NCBI GenBank assembly: GCA_034522495.1
Contig: JAXHLG010000002.1
Coordinates: forward strand, 1,244,269-1,308,268
Source: JAXHLG01 sp034522495
Lineage (GTDB): Bacteria; Patescibacteriota; Minisyncoccia; Moranbacterales; DUUL01
Direction of reading: 5' to 3'
DNA: 64,000 nucleotides
Under the pieces are notes generated by a model. That model did no database searches. It was not told where the DNA came from and worked only from the letters and a program-made list of their open reading frames with translations. Shown here piece by piece: positions 17,862 to 26,526 of the stretch. The stretch's first letter is position 1. Each line of letters starts with the position of its first letter. The position numbers and the translations under genes were made by a program.

Positions 17862-18941
17862 TCATTTATTCAAATAAACAGTCTGGGTAGGATAAGCGAA
17901 TTGAATTTTTTCTTTCTCGAAGCTCTTATAAATTCCAAGATTTATCGTTTGCTGAACATCCATAAAAAAATCATATTCTCCCGAGTCCACAAAGTAAACC
18001 GCCTCAAAAATTAGAGCGAAGTCTCCGAAACTTTTGAAATGACAGCGTCCGAATTCGACATTTTCCACCTTTTCGATTTCTTTCTTGACCATCTCCGGGA
18101 TTTTTTTCAATTTTTTGCTTCCCGTTTCATAAGTAACGCCGATATCAAAAGAAACTCTTCTCTTTTCCATTTTTCCATAGTTGTGAACCCTGGCCGAGGA
18201 AATATCCGTGTTGGCCACTACCAGCTCGTCTCCGGCCAAGGTTTTGATGCGGCTGCTTCTCATGCCGACTTTTTGCACCGTTCCGGATTCGTTTCCGGCT
18301 TTAACATAATCGCCCACCCGGAAAGGCTCGTCCAAAAATATGGAAAAGGAAGCAAACAAATCTCCCAGAACTCCCTGCAAAGCAAAGGCTATGGCGACAC
18401 CTCCGATTCCCAAGCCGGCTATCAAGGAGGTTACATCCACACCCATATTCTGCAAGACCAGCAAAAGACCGACTACCCAAAGAACAGCTTTCACGATTTG
18501 ACTAAACAGCTTCAGAACCGCCCTCTTGTTCTTCTCGTCTTTCTTGTCTTGAATGTTTGCCAGGATCTTTCTTTCCAAAACAAAATCAATAATTTTTTGA
18601 ATGGTAACTACGGCCTGAAAAACAATGGTAATCAAAAAAACGCCGAAGATTATTTTGTCCGCCAACTCATTCATAGCAAGAGAGTTCAGACCGAAATAAA
18701 GAGCCACAAGAAAATAAAAGGGAGGTTTCACTTCGTTTATCAGGCGGATTACGAAATCGTCCACGTCGGTTTCCGTCTTTTTGGATAAATGCCTTAAGCG
18801 GGCGATCACAATAACTTTGAAAATCTTGAAGGCCGCCATCAAGCCGGCAAACCAAACTACCGCCCAGAAATAATCCATTCCCGCGTTGCCCAAAAACGTA
18901 AAATCCATCCATCCTTGAAAATTTTGCCAAAATTCCTGCAT
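17862..18941 (-). CDS. MscS-family mechanosensitive channel
   Basis: Channel that opens on membrane tension and releases solutes in hypo-osmotic shock. Its 359 residues begin with several membrane helices. The pore helix and beta domain follow with GLGIGGVAIAFALQGVLGDLFASFSIFLDEPFRVGDYV, and the alpha/beta vestibule domain fills the last 100 residues. The Gly/Ala pattern of the pore helix is preserved. It is a longer MscS relative with extra N-terminal helices rather than minimal MscS. Confidence 0.9.
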   Translation of the reverse strand: MQEFWQNFQGWMDFTFLGNAGMDYFWAVVWFAGLMAAFKIFKVIVIARLRHLSKKTETDVDDFVIRLINEVKPPFYFLVALYFGLNSLAMNELADKIIFGVFLITIVFQAVVTIQKIIDFVLERKILANIQDKKDEKNKRAVLKLFSQIVKAVLWVVGLLLVLQNMGVDVTSLIAGLGIGGVAIAFALQGVLGDLFASFSIFLDEPFRVGDYVKAGNESGTVQKVGMRSSRIKTLAGDELVVANTDISSARVHNYGKMEKRRVSFDIGVTYETGSKKLKKIPEMVKKEIEKVENVEFGRCHFKSFGDFALIFEAVYFVDSGEYDFFMDVQQTINLGIYKSFEKEKIQFAYPTQTVYLNK

Positions 18942-19074
18942 AAAATATATTAATTATTAGAATTCTGCCTCTTTAGTGGACCTTAACAATGAATTTTCAT
19001 GTAAAATAATCAACACTTATTCAATCTTAGTTCGTAAAATTAAGCTTTTCTTGTTCTATTATATCTTATTTCCT

Positions 19075-19716
19075 TCAAGAAATCAAAATGCCGGATTGTT
19101 TTAGTTTTTGCTTTAGCTCGGCAGCCGGTTCTTTGGTGCAGTCGTATTGAACGCCTTCTCCGCCCAAAGCTTTGAACGCTTCCACATTTTCCGGCTTGTC
19201 ATCGACAAAAACCGCTTCTTCGGCTTTTACGCCGGCTCTGCCGAGGGCAATCTTGAATATTTCCGGATTCGGCTTGGACACTCCTTCCCTAAAAGACAAC
19301 ACCTTTTGCCGATCTTCTGGGAAATAACTTTTAATTAAAGGATGCTTGCAGAAAAAATTGTCCCAATGAAACTGCCCCACGTCGGAAAGAATCATTCTTC
19401 CGAAGTCTTTTGGCAAGCTGTCCAGAACATCCTCGATGCCGGGGTTTTCAAAAAAAATGGACAGAAATTGCTCTTTGAAATCGGCCAACTCCAGACCCTT
19501 CAAGTTTATATCGGCCGCAAATTGCTCAAAAAAGCCTTCAATACCAAATTCTCCGTTATGAAGCTTGCCAAGCGCTTCTCCCGTCCACAATTCCCGCTTG
19601 ATTTCTTCGGGTGTCAAAGAGGAATAAATGCTTAAATTTTTTGCAAATTCGGCAAAATCAAAGCCGACCAAAACCCTGCCCATGTCGAATATTGCTAGTT
19701 TATATTTGTTTTTCAT
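19075..19716 (-). CDS. HAD-superfamily phosphatase (YihX-like)
   Basis: A 213-residue HAD hydrolase. Motif I is FDMGRVLVGFDF (10-21), with the nucleophile Asp11 and Gly in place of the second Asp, as in the YihX group. Motif II is near ILSDVGQF, the Lys is in GVSKPNPEIF, and motif III is VFVDDKPENVEAF. The fold suggests hydrolysis of a small phosphorylated metabolite, possibly a sugar phosphate. It stands alone on the minus strand. Confidence 0.85.
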   Translation of the reverse strand: MKNKYKLAIFDMGRVLVGFDFAEFAKNLSIYSSLTPEEIKRELWTGEALGKLHNGEFGIEGFFEQFAADINLKGLELADFKEQFLSIFFENPGIEDVLDSLPKDFGRMILSDVGQFHWDNFFCKHPLIKSYFPEDRQKVLSFREGVSKPNPEIFKIALGRAGVKAEEAVFVDDKPENVEAFKALGGEGVQYDCTKEPAAELKQKLKQSGILIS

Positions 19717-19754
19717 ATTGGAGTCTAAGTTAAGCGCTATTTTTCTTTAAATTT

Positions 19755-19954
19755 AGGAATTACGCGATTACTCTCCGGCAATACCGAGAGCAAAGCAAGG
19801 CTTGGTTTTATGCGCACTTGCCTTTCAGGCTTGTTAAGATATTTTTAATAGAAAACCCTTTTTGCTTCTAAAATATTTTTTCGATCGAATGCAAAAACCA
19901 AACCTTGCTTTGCTCTCTTTTTTTAGGCAATAAAGAGGCAAGCGCGTAATTCCT
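19755..19954 (+). mobile_element. Element A copy 3
   Basis: A complete 200-bp copy with the TA-flanked ends AGGAATTACGCG and CGCGTAATTCCT, same orientation as copies 1, 2 and 6. It is nearly identical to copy 2 with the B insertion removed. Confidence 0.82.
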
Positions 19955-20037
19955 AAAATTTTAAGATCTGGACAAAGCCGGCCTTTGAGAGCTGTATCAT
20001 GAAGCAAGTATCATGTATCATGAATCCGAAACAACTG

Positions 20038-20254
20038 AAGAGTATAGGAACTCCTTCAAAATGTCATCCTGAATGCCACCGCTATAGCGGGGTGCCCCGC
20101 TCTGCGGGGCAAAAATCAGGATCTCCCTGAATAAGCCATTTTTGCAAATTTATAGATTCTAAATCCCGCCAGAGCCTGCCTGGCAGCAGACAGGGCGGAC
20201 ACGGCCCGTTAAAGCCGGACAAGCAAGTTCAGAAGACATTCTTCAGTGGTTTCA
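20038..20254 (+). mobile_element. Element E copy 2, 5-bp TSD AATCC
   Basis: A 217-bp element between AATCC (20033-20037 and 20255-20259), with inverted ends GAAACAACTGAAGA and TCTTCAGTGGTTTC. It shares AATAAGCCATTTTTGCAAAT with copy 1. It is longer because of GC-rich hairpin inserts (GCCCCGCTCTGCGGGGC and CCTGCCTGGCAGCAGACAGG). Confidence 0.72.
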
Positions 20255-20292
20255 AATCCATAGGAAAATAATAACACACTTCCGGCGAATTT

Positions 20293-20323
20293 AAAACCCC
20301 GGCCGCGCTGCGGCTGGGGTTTT
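20293..20323 (-). terminator. Intrinsic terminator after acpP
   Basis: Strong GC hairpin, AAAACCCC...GGGGTTTT around a CCGC/GCGG core, just downstream of acpP. Its T-run is longer on the plus strand, so it may act in both directions. Confidence 0.7.
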
Positions 20324-20353
20324 TGTTGGTTTTTAAAAAAGATTGCCACCTCC

Positions 20354-20590
20354 TCAAGCTGTCTGCCTGGTTTCGATGTACATAATGACATCGTTTACAG
20401 TTCTTAATTTTTCGGCCTCCTCGTCATCGATCTCTAAGCCAAACTCGTCTTCCATGGCCATAATCAGCTCGGTAAGGTCCAACGAGTCCGCACCCAGATC
20501 GTCCACGAAATTGGCTTCCGGAACAACCTCGCTTTCAGCGCAGTCGAGTTGTTCAGAGACTATATTTTTAATTTTCTCCATTACGCTCAT
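20354..20590 (-). CDS. acpP: Acyl carrier protein
   Basis: Small acidic carrier (78 residues) whose Ser36 in GADSLDLTEL takes the 4'-phosphopantetheine arm. A perfect ribosome binding site (AGGAGG) lies about 9 bases before the ATG. No fab genes are near. CPR bacteria often lack full fatty-acid synthesis, so its partner pathway is unclear. Confidence 0.96.
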   Translation of the reverse strand: MSVMEKIKNIVSEQLDCAESEVVPEANFVDDLGADSLDLTELIMAMEDEFGLEIDDEEAEKLRTVNDVIMYIETRQTA

Positions 20591-20694
20591 CCTTGACCTC
20601 CTTGTTTTTACAGGTTTTCAAGAACTGTATTAATTATATATAACATTAAATTAAGAAGAAAGAAAGAGCTTGTTCATTGTTGCATTGTAAATTA

Positions 20695-20817
20695 AGCTTC
20701 GCACATTCAGCATCCCGCGTAAATCTGCGCTTGCCCCGTTGCTACGAAGTAGTTTTACGGGGTTGTAATCCGCGTGAAATCAGCGGTGTATAGGATTTTT
20801 TGAAATTCCTGTACTAT
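20695..20817 (+). mobile_element. Element C copy 2
   Basis: A 123-bp copy from AGCTTCGCACATT to CTGTACTAT, equal in length to copy 1 and nearly identical to it. The left flank is AAATTA, as in copy 1, but the right flank does not repeat it, so the duplication has eroded or this copy was rearranged. Confidence 0.6.
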
Positions 20818-20877
20818 TAAGTAGAAAAAATATTTTTGCTCATATTAAGTCCCAATAAGACTTATTTTGAGGAAGGC

Positions 20878-20925
20878 TAAACCAAGGCTCAACCTTCGGC
20901 GCGCCGAAGGTTGAGCCTTGGTTTA
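20878..20925. repeat. Perfect 48-bp palindrome
   Basis: Two exact 24-bp arms meet at 20901/20902 with no loop: TAAACCAAGGCTCAACC at the outside, TTCGGCG at the centre. A shorter outer pair, GGCTAAACC (20875-20883) and GGTTTAGCC (20952-20960), overlaps it. It lies between acpP and the Glu/Gln-rich protein gene and encodes nothing. It may be the core of another small element. Confidence 0.75.
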
Positions 20926-21063
20926 TTATTGACTATAATTACCTCGAGTAGAGGTTTAGCCTCTTTGGTAAGAATTGATAAATACATCCAGATTAGACTA
21001 AATAGACGGCAAGCGCGTAACATCAGTTAAAAATTTCGAATTTCGGATTACTTTCTCTATCCA

Positions 21064-21106
21064 ACCATAAAACCCCCGAGCACTGTCGGGGGTTTTATGG
21101 TTTTTA
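21064..21106 (-). terminator. Intrinsic terminator after the Glu/Gln-rich protein gene
   Basis: Hairpin ACCATAAAACCCCCGA / TCGGGGGTTTTATGGT with a six-base loop, 30 bp downstream of the gene at 21137. T-rich on both sides, so it probably also ends plus-strand transcripts. Confidence 0.75.
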
Positions 21107-21136
21107 TATAAAGGAACTGATAAAGCTAAGCTTAAG

Positions 21137-21814
21137 CTATTGCAAGCTGGGTACTCGAGATGAGTATTTTTTGAGATTCTCCAATTGGCTTTCGGTTAGT
21201 GTTTTTGCCTTTTCGATAGAGTTTTGAATCAAAGTCTTGGAAAAAGTCATTTTATTTCCCACATTAAGGCTTCCCGGCTGATTTACGTGTTTGCGGAGAT
21301 AGTCTTCAATGTAGACTTTATGCTCCGGAGTCAAGCTCGGATCATTGTTCTTTTCCAAATAGCCGGCTAAAGCCTTTCTGGCCAAAGTGGTTTCACTATC
21401 GCCCGACGCCGCGGTTTGGATAAAAGCGTCCTGAGTTTCTTCGCTTACCGACTCGGAGGCCTGCCCTTCTTCAGGTGTTTGAACTTCTTCTTCTTGCTGT
21501 TGTTGCTGCTCTTCCCCTTCAGTCTGTTCTTCCTGTTCTTGCTCCTGTGTTTGAGCTACTTCCTCTCCTCCTTCCTCGCTTTCCGCTTCTTGATTGGCAG
21601 CTTCTTGTTCGCCTTGTTCGATATTAAATTCTTCTTCCAGGGCCAACTCTTCCTCCGAGGGGCCTTGTCCTCTGTTGGAATAAGAATAAATACCGCCGGC
21701 AATAGCGATCACGATCAACACGGATATAATAATCCTAATATTGTCTTGAATCCAATTTTTTAGTTTCCCTCCCGTGCCAAGATCTTCCTGGCCGTCAAAA
21801 TCTTGTTGGGCCAT
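21137..21814 (-). CDS. Membrane-anchored Glu/Gln-rich protein, unknown
   Basis: A 225-residue protein: a short cytoplasmic start, one membrane segment (about 30-47), a low-complexity Glu/Gln linker (about 52-125), and a folded C-terminal part of about 85 residues with LARKALAGYLEKN and VYIEDYLRKHV. The layout is that of an extracytoplasmic domain on a flexible stalk. No family is recognised. Its leader shares CTAGAAAGNNAGGTGA with two pilin genes, which links its expression to the pilus region. It is the last gene of that leftward cluster and is followed by a terminator. Confidence 0.6.
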   Translation of the reverse strand: MAQQDFDGQEDLGTGGKLKNWIQDNIRIIISVLIVIAIAGGIYSYSNRGQGPSEEELALEEEFNIEQGEQEAANQEAESEEGGEEVAQTQEQEQEEQTEGEEQQQQQEEEVQTPEEGQASESVSEETQDAFIQTAASGDSETTLARKALAGYLEKNNDPSLTPEHKVYIEDYLRKHVNQPGSLNVGNKMTFSKTLIQNSIEKAKTLTESQLENLKKYSSRVPSLQ

Positions 21815-21819
21815 CTATG

Positions 21820-21835
21820 TCACCTGCCTTTCTAG
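21820..21835 (-). promoter_or_regulatory. Shared leader motif with RBS (copy 1)
   Basis: On the minus strand it reads CTAGAAAGGCAGGTGA and ends a few bases before the ATG of the Glu/Gln-rich protein. The AGGTGA part is the ribosome binding site; CTAGAAAG upstream is also kept in copies at 22904 and 33780. Confidence 0.6.
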
Positions 21836-22022
21836 GTTCGTTAAAATTACTTGTTAATTGGATTTTAATATTAACACCTTAAATCAATAATAGCAAATAA
21901 ACGGCGATAGTCAAGAAAAGTATCATTTAAACATGCAAACATTTAAACATTTAAACATGATAACTTTTTATGATCTTAACACTCTGAATTCTAACGGCAT
22001 TTAAATTAATTGAAGAGCTGAT

Positions 22023-22055
22023 TTAAACCCGACAAGCTGTGTTTGACGGGTTTAA
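22023..22055. repeat. Short dispersed hairpin (AAACCCG...CGGGTTT)
   Basis: TTAAACCCG and CGGGTTTAA enclose a short loop containing GTGTTTGA. A close copy lies at 61249-61279. The function is unknown; no T-run follows either. Confidence 0.5.
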
Positions 22056-22065
22056 GTATTTGAAA

Positions 22066-22245
22066 AATGCCGGGGGCAAAGCAAGGCTTGGTTTTATGCG
22101 CACAATCCTTTTCATTTTATGAAGATATATTTTAGAAGAAAAGCCTTTGCTTCTTATTTTTTTCGATTAGATGCAAAAACCAAGCCTTGCTTTGCCCTCT
22201 CTAATTTAGGCAATCCGTCGAAAAAAATTAAGCGTGTAATGGCTA
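22066..22245 (+). mobile_element. Element A copy 4, diverged
   Basis: Keeps the core (GCAAAGCAAGGCTTGGTTTTATGCGCA, then CAAAAACCAAGCCTTGCTTTGC) and the right-hand GCGTGTAATGGCTAA. The left end is replaced and there are several small changes. It is an old, decayed copy. Confidence 0.65.
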
Positions 22246-22254
22246 ATTTTATGA

Positions 22255-22406
22255 TTCTTTAGACAATTCTGCAGGTAAATATAATCACCTCAACACACCT
22301 TCAAGGTGTGTTGAGGTGTGTTGAGCGAACAGGCGTGTCAAGCGCCCTAACATCAGTTGCTCAAGAATGGTCGAGAGAAAAAATACCCATAAAATTGTCT
22401 AAAGAA
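22255..22406. mobile_element. Element F, inverted ends TTCTTTAGACAATT
   Basis: About 152 bp with exact 14-bp inverted ends (22255-22268 and 22393-22406) and an inner palindrome CTCAACACACCTTCAAGGTGTGTTGAG. I found only one copy and no clear target duplication, so its mobility is inferred. The palindrome resembles the hairpin at 29804. Confidence 0.45.
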
Positions 22407-22476
22407 CTAATATCATAAAACAAAAACACCCCAAATAGAGAGATGTTTTTGCTTTATAATATGCTGAGACAGAAAA

Positions 22477-22899
22477 TTAATCACTTGTTGTACAACTTCC
22501 AGACTTAGCCTGACAAGTAACAATGTAACCATCCGGTCCAGTTCCTGTAATTGTCCAATCCTCGGCTTCTCCATCGCTATCTTCGTCCACCATGGTTGCA
22601 TTTCCGTAACTATAATCAGGCGTAATATCGGAAAGGAGAGCTGGCCATTCCTCAGTAATATCGCTTGTAGTGCAAATTTCAGTATTAGCTGCAGGGGGAT
22701 TTACATTGCCGCCGTCGTTCAAGCACATGCTAGCTACAGGCATGGCAGAGCTCAAAGTGGACTGCAGAGAAGCTTTCTTGGATCTCTCGGTGGCACTGTT
22801 GAGGCTGACTAAAACAATTCCCGCTAAGATAGCTATAATAGCCACGACAACCAAGAGTTCAATCAAGGTGAAGCCCTTTTTATTTAATTTTTGTTTCAT
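22477..22899 (-). CDS. Type IV pilin, possible major pilin
   Basis: A 140-residue prepilin. The leader MKQKLNKKG is cut before Phe10, and mature Glu5 is in FTLIELLVVVAIIAILAG. The C-terminal domain is short and acidic with four Cys that can form two disulfides. A separate promoter-like sequence and the shared leader with a good ribosome binding site suggest strong independent expression. That makes it a candidate for the major pilin, though this is inference. PilD, 7 kb upstream, should process it. Confidence 0.88.
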   Translation of the reverse strand: MKQKLNKKGFTLIELLVVVAIIAILAGIVLVSLNSATERSKKASLQSTLSSAMPVASMCLNDGGNVNPPAANTEICTTSDITEEWPALLSDITPDYSYGNATMVDEDSDGEAEDWTITGTGPDGYIVTCQAKSGSCTTSD

Positions 22900-22903
22900 T
22901 CTT

Positions 22904-22919
22904 TCACCTCGCTTTCTAG
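22904..22919 (-). promoter_or_regulatory. Shared leader motif with RBS (copy 2)
   Basis: CTAGAAAGCGAGGTGA on the minus strand, directly before the pilin ATG at 22899. Same motif as at 21820 and 33780. Confidence 0.6.
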
Positions 22920-22962
22920 ATTGTTAATTTTATTTTTATTATTGATGTTTTCCTTAATTCCC

Positions 22963-22990
22963 ATCTTAACAGATTTTTTGGTTTTGTAAA
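22963..22990 (-). promoter_or_regulatory. Candidate sigma70-like promoter of pilin 22477
   Basis: On the minus strand TTTACA, 16 bases, then TAAGAT, about 65 bases before the pilin start. The -35 box is close to consensus, the -10 weaker. Confidence 0.45.
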
Positions 22991-23070
22991 TGTTAAGAAT
23001 AGTTTGCGTTACTGGGATTTGTTTCTAATTTTTGTCTGATATTTGCAGCACGGCAAATAATCCATCCCTG

Positions 23071-24291
23071 TCACAGACTCGTCTCTTCCCACTTGGTTGA
23101 AAATTCACGCACTGTTACATCTTTTACTCCGGGGCATTCGTAGCCGTCTGAGTCTCTTGCTTTTAGTTTAATGGTTTTTCCGCCCTCTGAGGTAAACACA
23201 ACTTCAGGGTTTTCTTCGGGGGAGTTATTGGGTTCACCTCCTTCAAAGTCCCAGCTCCAATGGTTGATTTCAGTTCCGCCAAAAGATTCTGATTCATCTT
23301 TAAATTCAATTTCTCTATTTTTAATTATTTTTTCAGGACTCCAAGAGAAATCAACTTTTGGCCAACGATGTGCGTAGGTTTCAAACTTATCACCCAAAAT
23401 CCAGTCGGATTTATTTCCGTCTTCATCCCAAACCCTCACTCTCCAGTAGTATTCTTTATTATAATCGAGCCTCCCAGAATCGGCTTCGGAGGTTACTCTT
23501 TTTCTTTGATAATTTTCTCCGCCGTTGGAAGATGCGTCATTGTACTCGCTATCTATTTCGGGAGAGTTGAAGCTGTTATTGTCGTCAACTTGGAGTCTAT
23601 ACTTGCTTTCCTTTTTCCCTTGTGGGTGGAAATAAGTCCATGAGAAGACGTGGGAAGGATTGGTGCAATAATCTCCCTCCTCGACTTTGAGAGATCTGGC
23701 TTCGGGAGAAGAGGGAGCGACAGGATTCCAGGGATTAGGATTAGGATTAGGATTGGGATTGGGAGTAGAGGGAGGAGTATAAGAGGGAGGAGTATAACGA
23801 GACCTCGACCCTCCTGTCTTTTTTCCTTCAAGCTCAAACTTATACTCTAAGTCTGGCCAATGACCTCCGGGCCGGGTGACAGTATCATCCCCCGAGGTAA
23901 TTCTACCTTCATCATATGCTCTTGACACTGTGACTGTATCTCTGTGAAAACTACGCTTATCTTTGTATGTTGTAGTTATGGTTACTGTGTCATCACTTTC
24001 ATCATGCGGAGTTCCTCCATCATCATTGACCAATTCAAAATCCAATATCTCTTTCTCACCTAATTTCACGTCATCAGGCCCTGCCTTTAAATAAGAGGTA
24101 ACTTTATAGTCTTCCTTGCTAACTCCAAAGGGAGAATCTATCCTGGGATCTCGAGGATCATCCCATGTTGACACCGGCCCCCATGCATTAGCCATATCTA
24201 CTTTGCCAATAAAAATAATTAAACTTAAGCAAAAAAGAAAACAAAGGTATCTTAAGTAAAAAATATTTTTTTTATTTTGATTTAATATCAT
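23071..24291 (-). CDS. Secreted PKD-domain surface protein
   Basis: A 406-residue exported protein. A long N-terminal signal or anchor segment (about 12-36) ends near ANAWGP. A beta-rich part to about residue 165 comes next, followed by a Pro/Asn linker (PPSYTPPS and NP repeats, about 167-190). A fibronectin-like segment ending in YYWRVRVWDEDGNKSDW follows, and then a PKD domain (about 315-395) with FKDESESFGG and HWSWDFEGG. PKD domains mediate binding at the cell surface. It lies among pilus genes, so a role in adhesion or with the pilus is likely but unproven. Confidence 0.75.
   Translation of the reverse strand: MILNQNKKNIFYLRYLCFLFCLSLIIFIGKVDMANAWGPVSTWDDPRDPRIDSPFGVSKEDYKVTSYLKAGPDDVKLGEKEILDFELVNDDGGTPHDESDDTVTITTTYKDKRSFHRDTVTVSRAYDEGRITSGDDTVTRPGGHWPDLEYKFELEGKKTGGSRSRYTPPSYTPPSTPNPNPNPNPNPWNPVAPSSPEARSLKVEEGDYCTNPSHVFSWTYFHPQGKKESKYRLQVDDNNSFNSPEIDSEYNDASSNGGENYQRKRVTSEADSGRLDYNKEYYWRVRVWDEDGNKSDWILGDKFETYAHRWPKVDFSWSPEKIIKNREIEFKDESESFGGTEINHWSWDFEGGEPNNSPEENPEVVFTSEGGKTIKLKARDSDGYECPGVKDVTVREFSTKWEETSL
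23732..23763 (-). repeat. In-frame hexanucleotide repeat coding for Asn-Pro
   Basis: Five tandem GGATTA/GGATTG units on the plus strand, read on the minus strand as CCTAAT/CCCAAT codons for the NP linker of the PKD protein. Unit loss or gain would keep the frame and alter linker length. Confidence 0.8.
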
Positions 24292-24307
24292 GCTTTATTA
24301 AAATTAT

Positions 24308-25594
24308 TTAATTATACCTTTCAATAATTTCACTTACTTTATTTGACTTGCTTGTACCAGAAAAATAAAAATCGGTTCCAAGATTTTCAATAAATCTGTT
24401 CCTGGTGTTATCATGGTTATAACTCATTGCCCGATCCAAGTGGTCTAGCGACTTATCAGTTTCCTCTAATTCGTTGTATAAACCAGCTAATTCAAAATTC
24501 AGCAACGCCTCCTGGCGATCTCGATCTTTTATTAATCTTGAATCATCATCTACCAATTGCAAGCTCGCTTCAAGCTGGGTTTTCGCTATATCGCTAAGAG
24601 CTAAACGCCTTAAAGTATAACCATACAAATAGTGAACGGTTGAGCTTTTTGGATTTATTTCTTGGGCCTTATTGAAGGCGCGGGTACACACAGCTAAACT
24701 TTCCTTGAAGTGATCCCCGCTTAAAAACATTTTATCAGCCAATAACTTGCCTGAATGGGCGTGAGCGAGAGCGTAATTGGAATCAACTTCTATCGCTTGG
24801 TATAAGTATTCTCTAAGAGCTTCATCGACCTTTTCTTCTTTTGTTCGATCATCTTTAATGTGAGGCTGTATCATACCCAAAACAGTTAATATATGAGCTT
24901 TTTGACGTTTTCCGCTAGTTTTATTTAGTGCTTTTCTTAAATGTATTTCGGCTTTGTTAAATTCCTTCCTGGGGATAAACCAATTACTAGCTAAAGACAA
25001 CCTTGTCGCAGAATTAGCGGGGTCAATTTCATAAGCCTTTTCAAGGGCTGCCTTTATCGCTTTTTCATTCTCGCTTAAATTCATGCAGTCGATCTTTCCC
25101 AGATAAGCATTCACATTATTGGGTTCTATTTCAATTGCCCTTTCATAGTTTTCAATGGCTTCGTCACATTGAAAGTTCATTGCCTTCAAGCGTCCCTTGA
25201 GGATATGGGCTTCTGCTGATTCCGGATTAATAGACAACGCCTCCTTAATAAGCTTCTCGGCTCTTTCGTTTACACTGTCTTCATATTGATATTGCGACTT
25301 GTTTATATAGGCTTCTGCTAAAGCTAGTGAAGTCTGGTGATTTTCTGGAGCTGTCTCATAAGCCTCCTGATATTTGGCCAACCCCTCATTGTAATTTCCC
25401 TTCACATAAAACTTCTCATGCGCATTTTCCATGAGATCTTGAATTTTTTCTTGACTTATTAATTCTTCTCCTTGATTTTGATTTCCGCTTTGATTATTTT
25501 CTCTTTGGCTGATTATTAAAACACCTAAAAAAATCGCTGTCCCAAAGAATATAATACTTAAAACTATCAATACTATAGTTTTTTTATTTTGCAT
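24308..25594 (-). CDS. Membrane-anchored TPR protein
   Basis: A 428-residue protein with an N-terminal membrane segment (about 7-28) followed by helical TPR repeats over nearly its whole length. Examples are GLAKYQEAYETAPENHQ, ALSINPESAEAHILKGRL and AIEIEPNNVNAYLGKI. TPR solenoids bind peptides or other proteins. The place between the PKD protein and the PilX-FISUMP protein suggests a scaffold for pilus or surface assembly, similar in logic to PilF, but it is too long and differently anchored to be called PilF. Confidence 0.8.
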   Translation of the reverse strand: MQNKKTIVLIVLSIIFFGTAIFLGVLIISQRENNQSGNQNQGEELISQEKIQDLMENAHEKFYVKGNYNEGLAKYQEAYETAPENHQTSLALAEAYINKSQYQYEDSVNERAEKLIKEALSINPESAEAHILKGRLKAMNFQCDEAIENYERAIEIEPNNVNAYLGKIDCMNLSENEKAIKAALEKAYEIDPANSATRLSLASNWFIPRKEFNKAEIHLRKALNKTSGKRQKAHILTVLGMIQPHIKDDRTKEEKVDEALREYLYQAIEVDSNYALAHAHSGKLLADKMFLSGDHFKESLAVCTRAFNKAQEINPKSSTVHYLYGYTLRRLALSDIAKTQLEASLQLVDDDSRLIKDRDRQEALLNFELAGLYNELEETDKSLDHLDRAMSYNHDNTRNRFIENLGTDFYFSGTSKSNKVSEIIERYN

Positions 25595-26526
25595 TTTTTT
25601 TAAATATTAAGAAAAACCAATGAAGATTAACAATAGTGCCCACTTTACTTTTTTAGGAGCAAATTAAGCCCGGAAAAGAGCAAACTAGAGAAATTTTTAG
25701 GGGAATTTTCCTTGTTTGTCTTATTTACATCAATTCAGAACGTAACTTGAAATTAAGTCTCAAAAGCATATAGAGTTTTCTTAATGTAAAAGTTCTTTGA
25801 ATTTCATTAAGAACATGATTAAGACCGTAGCCTTCGGTGACAAGATAGGCTTGGATTTAAGGTTTTTCCATTTCCAAGCATTTGCGTTCTCCCAGTCAGT
25901 AGCATCTCTTCATTTCCACATAAAATTGTTCCGCTTGAACCCCTGACCTTAACCAGTTTCATGTCTGGTATTTATATATAATTTAAAAATGAAACTACTC
26001 GGATTTATCGCTTATAAATATAATCTCAAAGAGAAAGCTTTTGGCAGAAGTAGATTTTTTACATTTTTATTTTTTTAAGTGTTTGCCTATTTCCATTGTA
26101 GCTTTTTTTTAATTTCTTGGCAAGATGTTTTTTTTACAGCTTCATATTCTTATCATTATTTTATCAAAATTTTTTTGGATTATAAAACACGCACATCATG
26201 TTAATATATTAACATTCTAACATTTTTTTAAGAAAAAAACAGTGTTAAAAGTTGAAAATAAATGATTTTTCTATTTTTTATTGCCACCCAAGGGGTGCTC
26301 CGTCTCTGGCAGTTTTCATAGTTGGTTAAGATATTATAGACTTAAATGGATATGTAGTAGAAATTTGTTGATTTGGTAATTGAAGTTAAGCAATGCCTCT
26401 CAAAAAGCGATCACTCTTTGGGTGGAGAAATTTAAAATTGAGTTCCTTGTTCCTTTCTGTTTGCAGCTAATGATTATACAACAATGTTTGATTGTTAACA
26501 TAGCAATTGAACAACAGCAATTATTC
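25595..26526. other. 932-bp gap in the pilus region, no gene seen
   Basis: Longest gap in the pilus locus. It is AT-rich with stop codons in all frames and a short TTAATATATTAACATTCTAAC stretch near 26200. One part (about 25790-25970) is less AT-rich and carries a small minus-strand frame of under 50 codons that I cannot assign. It could hold the leader or promoter of the TPR gene or a small RNA; nothing firm. Confidence 0.5.
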
